Assembly (NCBI GenBank): GCA_945957295.1
Contig: CAMFLH010000022.1
Location: forward strand, 1 to 32,398
Origin: an uncultured Uliginosibacterium sp.
GTDB taxonomy: Bacteria > Pseudomonadota > Gammaproteobacteria > Burkholderiales > Rhodocyclaceae
Length of the DNA stretch: 32,398 nt
Direction of reading: 5' to 3'
Part shown: piece by piece, positions 1-10,737 of the stretch
Numbering within the stretch: the first letter of the stretch is position 1
Layout: the number at the start of each line of letters is the position of its first letter
The notes under the pieces: model-generated
Told to the model about the DNA's origin: nothing
Database searches by the model: none
Seen by the model: the letters and a program-made list of their open reading frames with translations, nothing else
Program-made: the position numbers and the translations under genes

Positions 1-94
<94 letters not shown>

Positions 95-115
95 TTGGTC
101 TGACTGCATGAACTG

Positions 116-160
116 ACACGGAGCTCCCGGCGTCTGACGCTGGGACCTCCGTGTTTTTTC
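116..160 (+). terminator. Rho-independent terminator after gapA
   Basis: Inverted repeat acacggag...ctccgtgt (116-123/147-154) with an inner stem, followed by a run of T. Confidence 0.75.
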
Positions 161-314
161 TGGCCTCGACCCTCCGGTCGCCGCCCCTCAGCCGGTTTGA
201 GTTTGCGCAACGTGCTCCGGCGCGCCCGCAGGCAGACTGGCGGTTGCGCAAGCGCTGACGCCTAGAGCGGCGCGCGGCCCCGGATTTTCACCCCTTGAAA
301 TCGAGAACATCGCC

Positions 315-1499
<1,185 letters not shown>

Positions 1500-1670
1500 C
1501 GCGGATGAGCGCGGTGGCCTAGGTCGCCGCGCACATTTGGGGCAGACCTTAACGCTGCAAACTAGAATCAACGGTGCGCGGGAAGTGCGTTGCGGCGCTT
1601 TCCGCTCCCGGTTCCTCTCCCCCCTGATGACGGAATGACCGTCATGACATCCCCCCAAAAAGGAGCTCGG

Positions 1671-3107
1671 ATGCAACGCCATACCAAAATCGTCGCCACC
1701 CTCGGACCTTCGTCGTCGGATCCGGAAACGCTTGAGCGCATGATCGCTGCAGGCGTCGACGTAGTTCGCATGAACTTCTCGCACGGCAAACCTGAAGACC
1801 ACATCGCCCGCGCCAACATGGTTCGCGCTGCGGCAGCCAAGGTCGGTCGTAACGTCGGCATCCTCGGTGACCTGCAAGGCCCGAAGATCCGCGTCGGCAA
1901 GTTCGAGAAGAGCAAGATCACGCTGGCCAACGGCGCCAAGTTCATCCTCGACGCCACCTGCGAAATGGGTAACCAGGACCGCGTCGGCCTCGACTACAAG
2001 GAACTGCCGCGCGACGTGTCGCCGGGCACCATCCTGCTGCTGGACGATGGCAAGATCACGCTGGAAGTGGAGAAGGTCAAGGGCACCGAGATCCACACCA
2101 AGGTTGTTCAAGGCGGTGAGCTGTCGAACAACAAGGGCATCAACCGCAAGGGTGGCGGCCTGACCGCACCGGCGCTGACCGCCAAGGACATGGAAGACAT
2201 CAAGACCGCCGCGCAGATCGGCGTCGACTTCCTCGCCGTGTCCTTCCCGAAGAGCGCGGCCGACATGTACATGGCCAAGACGCTGATGCGCGCGGCCGGC
2301 GGCCATGCGCTGACGATCGCGAAGATCGAGCGTACCGAAGCCGTTGAACTGAAGGCGCTGGAAGAGATCCTGAACTCCTCCGACGGCATCATGGTTGCCC
2401 GTGGCGACCTGGCTGTTGAAGTGGGCGAAGCCGCTGTGCCGGCACTGCAGAAGCGCATGATCCGCATCGCGCGCGAGATGAACAAGCTGACGATCACCGC
2501 GACTCAGATGATGGAATCGATGATCTCCAGCCCGGTGCCGACCCGTGCCGAAGTGTCCGACGTCGCGAACGCGGTGCTCGACGGTACCGACGCGGTCATG
2601 CTGTCGGCCGAAACCGCCGCCGGCAAGTTCCCGGTTGAAACGGTCGAGGTGATGGCGCGCGTTGCGACCGAAGCCGAGAAGTTCAACCCGATCACGCTCG
2701 ACCAGCACTTCCTCGATCGCACCTTCAGCCGTATCGACCAGTCGATCGCAATGGCCGCGCTGTTCACCGCGCACCACATGGGCGCGAAGGCAATCGCCGC
2801 GCTGACCCAGTCCGGCTCGACCGCGCTGTGGATGAGCCGCCTGAACTGCGGCGTGCCGGTCTATGCGCTGACGCCGGATCAGGAAACCGTCCGCAAGTGC
2901 GCGCTGATGCGCGAGGTCTACCCGATCCTGACCCCGCCGCAAGACAACGTCGATCGCGAGCGCCTGCTCCGTGACGCAGAGAAGATCCTGCTAAAGAACA
3001 AGGTTGTGCAGCCGGGCGACATCGTGGTCTTCACCTGTGGTGACCCGGTGGGCCAGTCTGGCGGAACGAACAGCCTGAAGATCGTCCGTATCGGCGAAAA
3101 CGGCTGA
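1671..3107 (+). CDS. pyk: Pyruvate kinase
   Basis: MQRHTKIVATLGPSSSDPETLERMIAAGVDVVRMNFSHG N-terminus, MVARGDLAVEVG and TATQMMESM motifs. ATG at 1671 preceded by aaggag; the longer ORF start at 1590 is unlikely. Confidence 0.96.
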   Translation: MQRHTKIVATLGPSSSDPETLERMIAAGVDVVRMNFSHGKPEDHIARANMVRAAAAKVGRNVGILGDLQGPKIRVGKFEKSKITLANGAKFILDATCEMGNQDRVGLDYKELPRDVSPGTILLLDDGKITLEVEKVKGTEIHTKVVQGGELSNNKGINRKGGGLTAPALTAKDMEDIKTAAQIGVDFLAVSFPKSAADMYMAKTLMRAAGGHALTIAKIERTEAVELKALEEILNSSDGIMVARGDLAVEVGEAAVPALQKRMIRIAREMNKLTITATQMMESMISSPVPTRAEVSDVANAVLDGTDAVMLSAETAAGKFPVETVEVMARVATEAEKFNPITLDQHFLDRTFSRIDQSIAMAALFTAHHMGAKAIAALTQSGSTALWMSRLNCGVPVYALTPDQETVRKCALMREVYPILTPPQDNVDRERLLRDAEKILLKNKVVQPGDIVVFTCGDPVGQSGGTNSLKIVRIGENG

Positions 3108-3146
3108 TCCGGACCTCCCCATCCAACCCAGAGATTGGAAGAATCC

Positions 3147-4223
3147 ATGTCCAAGATTTTTGATTTCGTGAAGCCGGGTGTTGTCACCGGCGACGACGTG
3201 CAGAAGATTTTCGAGGTCGCCAAGGCCAACAAATTCGCGCTGCCGGCCGTCAACTGCGTCGGTACCGACTCGATCAACGCCGTCATCGAAGCCGCCGCCA
3301 AGGCCAAGGCTCCGGTGATCGTGCAGTTCTCCAACGGTGGCGCCCAGTTCATGGCCGGTAAGGGCCTGAAGCTGGAAGGCCAGCAAGCCGCCATCATCGG
3401 CGCGATCTCGGGTGCGCACCATGTGCACGCGGTAGCCGCCGCCTATGGCGTGCCGGTCATCCTGCACACCGACCACGCCGCCAAGAAGCTGCTGCCGTGG
3501 ATCGACGGCCTGCTCGACGCTGGCGAGAAGCACTTCGCTGCAACCGGCAAGCCGCTGTTCTCCTCGCACATGCTCGACCTGTCGGAAGAGTCGCTGCAAG
3601 AGAACATCGAGATCTGCGAAAAGTACCTCGCCCGCATGGCCAAGATGGGCATGACGCTGGAGCTCGAACTGGGCTGCACCGGCGGCGAGGAAGACGGCGT
3701 CGACAACAGCCACATGGACCAGTCGGCCCTCTATACCCAGCCGGAAGACGTCGCCTACGCCTACGAGAAGCTGATCAAGATCAGCCCGCGTTTCACCATC
3801 GCGGCTTCGTTCGGCAATGTGCACGGCGTGTACAAGCCGGGTAACGTGAAGCTGACCCCGAAGATCCTCGACAACTCGCAGAAGTATGTGTCGGATAAGT
3901 TCGGCGTGCCGGCCAAGACCCTGAACTTCGTGTTCCACGGCGGTTCGGGCTCGACCGCGCAGGAGATCGAAGATTCGGTGTCCTACGGTGTCATCAAGAT
4001 GAACATCGACACTGACACGCAGTGGGCGTGCTGGGAAGGCATCCTGAAGTACTACAAGGACAAGGAAGCCTACCTGCAAGGTCAGCTGGGCAACCCGGAA
4101 GGCCCGGACAGCCCGAACAAGAAGTACTACGACCCGCGCGTCTGGCTGCGCAAGGGCCAAGAAACCATGATCGCCCGCCTGCAGCAGGCCTTCAAGGAAC
4201 TGAACTGCGTCGACGTGCTGTAA
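3147..4223 (+). CDS. fbaA: Class II fructose-bisphosphate aldolase, E. coli FbaA-like (class IIA)
   Basis: [68 protein letters not shown]...; HTDHAAKK and [13 protein letters not shown]; about 358 aa. Confidence 0.95.
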   Translation: MSKIFDFVKPGVVTGDDVQKIFEVAKANKFALPAVNCVGTDSINAVIEAAAKAKAPVIVQFSNGGAQFMAGKGLKLEGQQAAIIGAISGAHHVHAVAAAYGVPVILHTDHAAKKLLPWIDGLLDAGEKHFAATGKPLFSSHMLDLSEESLQENIEICEKYLARMAKMGMTLELELGCTGGEEDGVDNSHMDQSALYTQPEDVAYAYEKLIKISPRFTIAASFGNVHGVYKPGNVKLTPKILDNSQKYVSDKFGVPAKTLNFVFHGGSGSTAQEIEDSVSYGVIKMNIDTDTQWACWEGILKYYKDKEAYLQGQLGNPEGPDSPNKKYYDPRVWLRKGQETMIARLQQAFKELNCVDVL

Positions 4224-4245
4224 GCACTCACCCGCGCTTCAGCCG

Positions 4246-4279
4246 AAAGGCGCCGTCCCGAAAGGGCGGCGCCTTTTTT
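4246..4279 (+). terminator. Rho-independent terminator after first fba
   Basis: aaaggcgccgtccc-gaaa-gggcggcgccttttttc stem-loop with T-tract. Confidence 0.88.
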
Positions 4280-4456
4280 CATACCCTTTTGGGCGGGCGA
4301 CGAATTGCTGCCGCGGCCGAGTTATGGAAAATCCTGACGCGAATTCGCGGCCCAAATCAGCGAGAATGCGCGCCTTCGGTGCCCCGGCGCCTACCAACGA
4401 TTGCCTGCGACATCCCCCCGTTTCGCGGCCTCACTACCCTGAAATGGAGAATCTCG

Positions 4457-5521
4457 ATGCCTCTCGTCTCGATGCGCCAGCTACTGGACCACGCCGCGGA
4501 ACACAACTACGGCCTGCCCGCCTTCAATGTGAACAACCTGGAGCAAGTCCAGGCCATCATGGAGGCCGCACAGGAGACCGGCAGCCCCGTAATCATGCAA
4601 GGTTCGGCCGGCGCGCGTAAGTACGCGGGCGAAGCCTACCTGCGTCACCTGATCCTCGCCGCGCTCGAAACTCACCCCGATATTCCGGTCGTGATGCACC
4701 AGGATCACGGCGCCAGCCCGGCGGTATGCATCCAGGCGATCCGCTCTGGCTTCTCCAGCGTGATGATGGACGGCTCGCTGCTGGAAGATGCAAAAACGCC
4801 GTCGAGCTTCGAGTACAACGTCGAGACCACGCGCAAGGTGGTCGAATTGGCGCACGCCGTTGGCGTTTCGGTCGAGGGGGAATTGGGCTGCCTCGGTTCG
4901 CTCGAAACCGGCCACGGCGAGGCGGAAGACGGCCATGGCGCCGAGGGCGCGCTGTCGCACGATCAGTTGCTGACCGACCCGAACGAAGCCGCCGAATTCG
5001 TGCGTGCCACCGGTGTAGATGCGCTCGCGATCGCGATCGGCACCTCGCACGGCGCCTACAAGTTCACCCGCCCGCCCACCGGTGCGGTGCTGCGTATCGA
5101 CCGCATCAAGGAAATCCACGCGCGCATCCCGAATACGCATCTGGTAATGCACGGCTCGTCCTCGGTGCCGCAAGACTGGCTGGCGATCATCAACGAGTTC
5201 GGCGGCGACATGGGTAGCACTTACGGCGTACCGGTCGAAGAGATCGTCGAAGGCATCCGCCATGGCGTACGCAAAGTTAACATCGACACCGATCTGCGCA
5301 TGGCCTCCACCGGCGCGATCCGCCGCCACTTGGCGAAGGACGGCAAGAACTTCGATCCCCGCAAGTACTTCCTCGAAGCGAAGAACGCGATGAAGGCGAT
5401 CTGCAAGACACGCTTCGAGGCCTTCGGCTGCGCCGGCCAAGCGCAAAAGATCCGCGCGATCTCGCTCGACACCATGGCGGTGCGCTACAAGTCCGGCGAA
5501 CTGGCGCAGAAGATCGCCTGA
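4457..5521 (+). CDS. Class II fructose-bisphosphate aldolase, Calvin-cycle/CbbA-like (class IIB)
   Basis: [59 protein letters not shown]...; [10 protein letters not shown] and [20 protein letters not shown] motifs; ATG at 4457. Confidence 0.95.
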   Translation: MPLVSMRQLLDHAAEHNYGLPAFNVNNLEQVQAIMEAAQETGSPVIMQGSAGARKYAGEAYLRHLILAALETHPDIPVVMHQDHGASPAVCIQAIRSGFSSVMMDGSLLEDAKTPSSFEYNVETTRKVVELAHAVGVSVEGELGCLGSLETGHGEAEDGHGAEGALSHDQLLTDPNEAAEFVRATGVDALAIAIGTSHGAYKFTRPPTGAVLRIDRIKEIHARIPNTHLVMHGSSSVPQDWLAIINEFGGDMGSTYGVPVEEIVEGIRHGVRKVNIDTDLRMASTGAIRRHLAKDGKNFDPRKYFLEAKNAMKAICKTRFEAFGCAGQAQKIRAISLDTMAVRYKSGELAQKIA

Positions 5522-5653
5522 TCGGTCAACCGGCAGCCCGGGGGCCCAGCCCCCACCCGCCTCGGCACGCTCTTGCTACGCGGGGTGTCGCGCCCCGCTG
5601 CCGGGCGGTATAGTCGGGGCGCGCAAATCGCGCGGCCCTCCCCCCGGCACACC

Positions 5654-6100
5654 ATGACACCTGCAGGTTCTCCGCTTCACCGCGCCCGCGCGGCATTCAA
5701 GTACGGCCTCGAATGGGTCGAGTTTTTCGGCCTCGCTGTAGTCGGCGTCGCCACCTCCATCGCAATGGGCGAAGAGGTTGTGGCGATGTGGCGCAACAGT
5801 CGCGTCACGCTCACCGATCTGCTGCTGATGTTCCTCTACCTCGAAGTGCTGACGATGATCGCGCAGTACTTCAAGAGCGGGCAGCTACCAGTGCGCTTTC
5901 CGCTGTACATCGGCATGGTGGCCCTCGCTCGCTACCTGATTCTCGACCTCAAGGAACTCACCGAATGGCGCATGCTCGCCATCTCAGGCGCGATCCTGCT
6001 GCTGGCAATCGGCGTACTGGTGATCCGCTACGGCCATGTCCGCTTCCCGTACACCGAGGATCGCGATACGCCGGCCAAGAAACCCTATGTAAGGGAATGA
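5654..6100 (+). CDS. Phosphate-starvation-inducible PsiE-like membrane protein
   Basis: About 148 aa, several hydrophobic segments, EEVVAMWRNSRVTLTDLLLMFLYLEVLTMIAQYFKSGQLPVRFPLYIGMVALARYLILD resembles PsiE. Confidence 0.85.
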   Translation: MTPAGSPLHRARAAFKYGLEWVEFFGLAVVGVATSIAMGEEVVAMWRNSRVTLTDLLLMFLYLEVLTMIAQYFKSGQLPVRFPLYIGMVALARYLILDLKELTEWRMLAISGAILLLAIGVLVIRYGHVRFPYTEDRDTPAKKPYVRE

Positions 6101-6188
6101 CTCCTGCGCAACGCGCCGACCGAGGCAGCAGTTCCTCTGACAGCACGCGGTAAGCCTTGCACTGCGGCACTTGCGGGGCTATACGAAT

Positions 6189-6209
6189 GGAATGCGCAAT
6201 GCGCATTCC
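6189..6209. promoter_or_regulatory. 21-bp perfect palindrome (candidate operator)
   Basis: GGAATGCGCA-A-TGCGCATTCC: perfect 10-bp arms with a single central base, ending 36 bp before the caspase-family ATG. Confidence 0.5.
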
Positions 6210-6245
6210 CTCCCTCCGCATCCCCGAACGAGCAAGGAGCTTCCC

Positions 6246-7079
6246 ATGGCGGGCGCCAAACGTGCACTCTGTGTCGGCATCAATCACTTCAAGAACTACC
6301 CCGGTGCGCAACTCAACGGCTGCGTGAACGATGTTGCGAGCATGCAGGACATGCTGGTGAAACAGCTTGGCTTCCCGGCCGAGGACATCCAGACGCTCAC
6401 CGACGCGCAGGCAACCAAGGCCAAGGTGATGGGTGCACTGGGCAAGCTGGTCGACGCGGCGGTAGCGGGCAAGCTCTCGCATCTGGTGTTCAGCATCTCG
6501 TCGCACGGCACGCAGGTGCCGGATCTCAACGACGACGAGGCCGACAACGCCGACGAAGCCTTCTGCATGCACGACCTCGCGGAGAAGAACGGCGAGTGGG
6601 ATCGCGACCGCGTGATCGTCGACGATGAGTTGCGCGCACTGTTCGCCAAGGTGCCGAAGACGGTGCTGGTGGAATGCTTCTTCGACACCTGCCACAGCGG
6701 CACCGGCCTCAAGGCGCTCGATCTGATCCCGACGCGCAAGCCGCGCTGGATGCCACCGCCCACGCCGATCGCGGTCGACAACATGACCGGGCGTAGCGCA
6801 CCGGGCCTGCGTAAGCGGCTGGACGACGCCGGCATCGACCACGCCATCCTGTGGGCGGCGTGCAAAGCCAGCCAGACGAGCGCGGACGCCAAGATCGGCA
6901 AAGCCTATGCCGGCGCCTTCACCTACTACCTGACCGCCCGCATCAAGGCGGCCAAGGGCCAGATCAAGCGCAGCGAGTTGCTCAAACAGGTGCGCGAAGA
7001 CCTCAAGACGAATCGCTACACGCAAGTGCCAGAACTCAATTCCGACCGCGCCACCAAGACCAAGCTGCTCGGTACCTGA
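6246..7079 (+). CDS. Caspase-family (peptidase C14) protease, orthocaspase/metacaspase-like
   Basis: KRALCVGINHFKNYPGAQLNGCVNDV, catalytic His context SISSHGTQ, catalytic Cys context FFDTCHSGTG; about 277 aa; RBS aaggagc upstream. Confidence 0.9.
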   Translation: MAGAKRALCVGINHFKNYPGAQLNGCVNDVASMQDMLVKQLGFPAEDIQTLTDAQATKAKVMGALGKLVDAAVAGKLSHLVFSISSHGTQVPDLNDDEADNADEAFCMHDLAEKNGEWDRDRVIVDDELRALFAKVPKTVLVECFFDTCHSGTGLKALDLIPTRKPRWMPPPTPIAVDNMTGRSAPGLRKRLDDAGIDHAILWAACKASQTSADAKIGKAYAGAFTYYLTARIKAAKGQIKRSELLKQVREDLKTNRYTQVPELNSDRATKTKLLGT

Positions 7080-7102
7080 GCACTGCAAGGCAGCCCCGTA
7101 AC

Positions 7103-7126
7103 CAGGGCGCGCTACGGCGCGCCCTG
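7103..7126. repeat. Perfect 10-bp inverted repeat with TACG loop, no T-tract
   Basis: CAGGGCGCGC-TACG-GCGCGCCCTG between the caspase-family gene and nnrS. Confidence 0.6.
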
Positions 7127-7202
7127 TCGCTTGATGGCAGGCAAGGCGCTAGCGCCCGCGCCAGATCAAGCTCGCATCTCCCCCAAAACAGAGCACACAA
7201 AA

Positions 7203-8402
7203 ATGGCCTTGATAAGACTGGACGAGCCCACCGTCCGCCCCAAAACGCCGCCCAAGGGCTTCGCGCTATTCGCCCTCGGCTTCCGCCCCTTCTATCTGCT
7301 GGCCGCGCTGTTCGCCACGCTGGCGGTGCCAATCTGGCTGGCACAGTTCCACGGTCTGCTGCCGGCACCGCCGTGGATGCCCGGTCTGTTCTGGCACGCA
7401 CACGAAATGGTGTTCGGTTTTGCCGTTGCGGTGATCGTCGGCTTTTTGTTCACCGCAGCACAGAACTGGACCAGCCTGCCCACGCCGAAGGATGGGCCGC
7501 TCGCCGCCTTTGCCGCGCTGTGGCTGCTCGGCCGCGTCGGCATCTACGCTGCGCCGCCGCTGCTCGCAGCGATCCTAGATCTGGCCTTCCTGCCGGTTTC
7601 GGCGATCGCGCTCGGCCGTGTGCTGTGGCGCGCCAAGAGCCAGCGCAACTATTTCACCGTTGCGTTGCTACTCGCGCTGACCGCGGCCAACGCTCTGTTC
7701 CACGCCAGCGTGCATGGCCTGGTCGCCGCCGATCCGCTGAGCGTGATGCACGGCGCTTTGGCGCTGGTGATGATGCTGGTCACGATCATCGCCGGCCGCA
7801 TCGTGCCCAGCTTCACCGCCAATGCGCTGAAAGGCGTGAAGCAATTCCAGAATGACCAGATCAACGCTTGCGCGATCGGTTTCACTGGCTGCGCGTTGGC
7901 GCTTTCGGTCGGCAGCGCCAACGGCGTGCTAACCGCCATCGTCGCGCTGATCGCCGCAGCCCTGCAGGCCGTACGCACCTGGGGGTGGAATCCTTGGGCG
8001 ACCCGCAAAACGCCGCTGTTGTGGGTGCTGCATCTAGGGCACCTTTGGCTGCCGGTCGGTCTGGTCTTGCTTGCCATTGCGGCGCTCGGCAGTATCCCGC
8101 AGTCCCCGGCATGGCATGCGTTTGGCTTTGGCGCGATGAGCGCGCTGATCCTCGGCATGATCACGCGTACAGCGCTGGGCCACACCGGGCGCCTGTTGTT
8201 GGCTGGTCGCAGCGAAACCGCCGCCTATGCCTTGCTGCATGCAGGGGCATTGATCCGCGTCGCCGGGCCGCTGTTGCTGCCAAGCGCGATGGGTGCTGTG
8301 CTGGGGCTTGCGATGCTTTGCTGGAGTGGGGCTTTCGCCCTGTACCTGTTCCGGTACGCAGCGATTCTGATCAACCCACGTGTGGACGGACGTCCGGGGT
8401 GA
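7203..8402 (+). CDS. NnrS family protein (haem/copper membrane protein, NO-related)
   Basis: Polytopic protein with LGFRPFYLLAALFA, FWHAHEMVFGFAVAVIVGFLFTAAQNWT, VMMLVTIIAGRIVPSFTANALKG, conserved NnrS signatures. Confidence 0.92.
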   Translation: MALIRLDEPTVRPKTPPKGFALFALGFRPFYLLAALFATLAVPIWLAQFHGLLPAPPWMPGLFWHAHEMVFGFAVAVIVGFLFTAAQNWTSLPTPKDGPLAAFAALWLLGRVGIYAAPPLLAAILDLAFLPVSAIALGRVLWRAKSQRNYFTVALLLALTAANALFHASVHGLVAADPLSVMHGALALVMMLVTIIAGRIVPSFTANALKGVKQFQNDQINACAIGFTGCALALSVGSANGVLTAIVALIAAALQAVRTWGWNPWATRKTPLLWVLHLGHLWLPVGLVLLAIAALGSIPQSPAWHAFGFGAMSALILGMITRTALGHTGRLLLAGRSETAAYALLHAGALIRVAGPLLLPSAMGAVLGLAMLCWSGAFALYLFRYAAILINPRVDGRPG

Positions 8403-8547
8403 AAAAGATTGGGGGGATCGGGTGAGGAGCGAAACCCTCACCCCCCGTAAGGGATTGGAGATGCACCTGAGTGTCGTTTTGGGCTGAGCGCCCACGGGCA
8501 CCCGACAAGGACCTGCATGCCCTCAGCCCCGGGACGACGGCCCGGAT

Positions 8548-9132
8548 TCAGTTGTGTTGCGCGTCGTGGCGCTGGCGCCAGATATGGCGGGACTGGCGGT
8601 TATCCGCACTCGCCACGCGGTGTTGTTCGCCAGCGCCGACGTAACCGTCGCTGCCGGCACGTGCGAGCTTGCGGTCGCCCGATGCCTGCTGGCGCTCCAT
8701 GCGGCCCGCTTCGTGCGTCGTCAGGCTGCCATCGGCGAGCCCATTGCGAATCCGCGATTGCTGATTGATATCGCGAGCAATATCCTGCTGCATGCGCTGA
8801 CTCGACGCAGAATTCGGATTGCCGCGCTGGGCATCATGTTTCTCGCTGTGGATCAGCTGGCTTTCAGCGTTCTGCGCCTGCTGAATGCGCGCCGCCTCCT
8901 TGCTGCTGACCCGCCCATCTTTGGCAGCATGGGCTTCCATCTGTTCGATCTTTGATTGCTGCTTTTCAAGGCGCGAGGCTTCACGGGTATTCAGTGCGCC
9001 GCTCTGCAGGCCTTGCTCGATGCGTTCCTGCTGTTTGACGTTGCGGTCCACCGCCGTCGTGTCAGCCGCCATCGCGGCGGCGGCAGGGAGGCCGGCAAAC
9101 AGCACGGCCATCAGGCGAAGCGTCGTGTTCAT
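8548..9132 (-). CDS. Secreted protein with two approximately 70-aa repeats (unknown function)
   Basis: Signal peptide MNTTLRLMAVLFAGLPAAAAMA; repeats QQERIEQGLQSGALNTREASRLEKQQ.../NQQSRIRNGLADGSLTTHEAGRMERQQ... Confidence 0.82.
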   Translation of the reverse strand: MNTTLRLMAVLFAGLPAAAAMAADTTAVDRNVKQQERIEQGLQSGALNTREASRLEKQQSKIEQMEAHAAKDGRVSSKEAARIQQAQNAESQLIHSEKHDAQRGNPNSASSQRMQQDIARDINQQSRIRNGLADGSLTTHEAGRMERQQASGDRKLARAGSDGYVGAGEQHRVASADNRQSRHIWRQRHDAQHN

Positions 9133-9293
9133 TCGGGTCTCCTTGCGCGGTGCGCATGCTTGCTGCGGTTTCGCTGACGCCGGCTACCCGGTCGTCATCG
9201 CGTGACTGCATCGTGCCCGACTGCCGCGGCGCAGGCGTTTCGGCAGCGTGAGCCATTGCAACGCTTTGTAAGTGCCGTGGTACGGTATGCCGC

Positions 9294-10715
9294 ATGAAGC
9301 CCCTGACTCGCCTCTCCCTCGTTACTGCGTTCGTCTGCCTGACCACCGCTTCGGTTCGCGCCGCCTTGCCGGAGGATGTCGCCCGTGCGCTGCGCGCCGG
9401 CAACATCCCCGAAACAGCGGTGTCCTTGTGGGTGGCCGCTCCGGAAGGCGGCAAACCGCAGTGGTCACACCGCAGCGACACCGCGCGCAACCCTGCGTCG
9501 GTGATGAAGCTGCTGACCAGCCTCGCGTCGCTCGAATTGCTCGGGCCGGCCTGGACATGGAAGACCGAAGTGCTGACGCGCGGCACACTGAACGCGGGCG
9601 TACTGGAAGGTGATCTGATCCTGCGCGGCGGCGGCGACCCCTTCCTGACCTGGGATCGGCTTGGTGGGCTGCTGCGCGATGTGCGCAGCCGCGGCGTCCG
9701 CGAGATCCGCGGCGACATCGTGCTCGACCGCAGCCTGTTCGCGCTGCCGCCACACGACCCCGCAGCCTTCGACGGACGCGCGGTACGGGCCTACAACGCG
9801 GCACCGGATGCGCTGGCGGTGAACTTCAACGCGATCACGCTGCGAATCAGCCCGCGCGCGGACGGCGGCGTCGATGCCGTGCCGACCCTGCCGTTTGCCG
9901 ACCTCCAGATCGACAACGGATTGCGCGCGCAGGCCGGAGACAGCTGCCCGAGCTGGCGTGACCTGGTCGCGCCTGAGATCAGCGCAAAGGGCGAGACCAT
10001 CAACATCCGCCTGCCGGGGCGCTTCCCGACGGCGTGCGGCGAGAAGATGCTGAACCTGGCGGCACCTGATCCGGTGCTGATGGCCAACGGCGTGATCCGC
10101 GCGATTTGGCAGGAACTCGGCGGCCGCTTCAGCGGGCATGTGCGGAGCGCACTCACACCCGCCGACGCGACCCCGCTGACAAGCTGGCAGTCGCCACCGC
10201 TGGCTGACACGCTACGTGAGACCGACAAGTACTCGAACAATCTGATGGCGCGGCAGATCTTCCTCAGCCTCGCACTGCCGGATTCGACAACGCCCGCGAC
10301 ACTGGAGGCTGTGACAGCGCGGCTGCGCAGCTGGATGCCAACGCGCGGGCTGGACCCGCAACAGTGGGTGGTCGAGAACGGATCGGGTCTCTCGCGGCAG
10401 GAGCGCACCACCGCGGCCCAGCTCGGTGCGCTGCTGCGCGCAGCGTGGGCGAGCCCGCGCATGCCAGAGTTCGTCGCCGCGCAGCCGGTGATCGGCATCG
10501 ATGGCACGATGAAGAAACGGCTGCCGGGCACCCCGATCGCCGGGCGCGGCTACGTCAAAACCGGCACGCTGGACGGCGTGAAGAGCGCCGCCGGTTACCT
10601 GCTGGATGCGCGCGGGCGTTGGGTTGCCTTCGCGTGGCTGATCAATCACCCGAACGCCGATGCCGGAGACCCTGCGCTGGAGGCCCTGTTGACGCGCCTC
10701 TACGCCGCAGACTGA
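9294..10715 (+). CDS. dacB: D-alanyl-D-alanine carboxypeptidase/endopeptidase, PBP4 (S13) family
   Basis: Signal peptide; SVMK (SxxK), KYSNNLMARQ (SxN) and VKTGTLDGVKSAAGYL (KTG) motifs with S13 spacing; 473 aa. Confidence 0.93.
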   Translation: MKPLTRLSLVTAFVCLTTASVRAALPEDVARALRAGNIPETAVSLWVAAPEGGKPQWSHRSDTARNPASVMKLLTSLASLELLGPAWTWKTEVLTRGTLNAGVLEGDLILRGGGDPFLTWDRLGGLLRDVRSRGVREIRGDIVLDRSLFALPPHDPAAFDGRAVRAYNAAPDALAVNFNAITLRISPRADGGVDAVPTLPFADLQIDNGLRAQAGDSCPSWRDLVAPEISAKGETINIRLPGRFPTACGEKMLNLAAPDPVLMANGVIRAIWQELGGRFSGHVRSALTPADATPLTSWQSPPLADTLRETDKYSNNLMARQIFLSLALPDSTTPATLEAVTARLRSWMPTRGLDPQQWVVENGSGLSRQERTTAAQLGALLRAAWASPRMPEFVAAQPVIGIDGTMKKRLPGTPIAGRGYVKTGTLDGVKSAAGYLLDARGRWVAFAWLINHPNADAGDPALEALLTRLYAAD

Positions 10716-10737
10716 GTCATCTGCACTGCAGCCTCGC

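Noticed and set aside
2991-4160. 389-aa minus-strand ORF opposite fbaA
   Set aside because: Antisense artefact of codon bias; fbaA on the plus strand is clearly coding.
4338-4349. 12-bp palindrome CGCGAATTCGCG upstream of second fba
   Set aside because: Identical to the Drew-Dickerson dodecamer, but a lone 12-bp palindrome is weak evidence for an operator without conservation data.
6851-7855. 334-aa plus-strand ORF overlapping orthocaspase and nnrS
   Set aside because: Out-of-frame Arg-rich translation of two well-supported genes; not a fusion gene.
8420-8443. GGGTGAGG/CCTCACCC inverted repeat after nnrS
   Set aside because: Short stem between convergent genes with no T-tract; probably a weak terminator, not distinctive.
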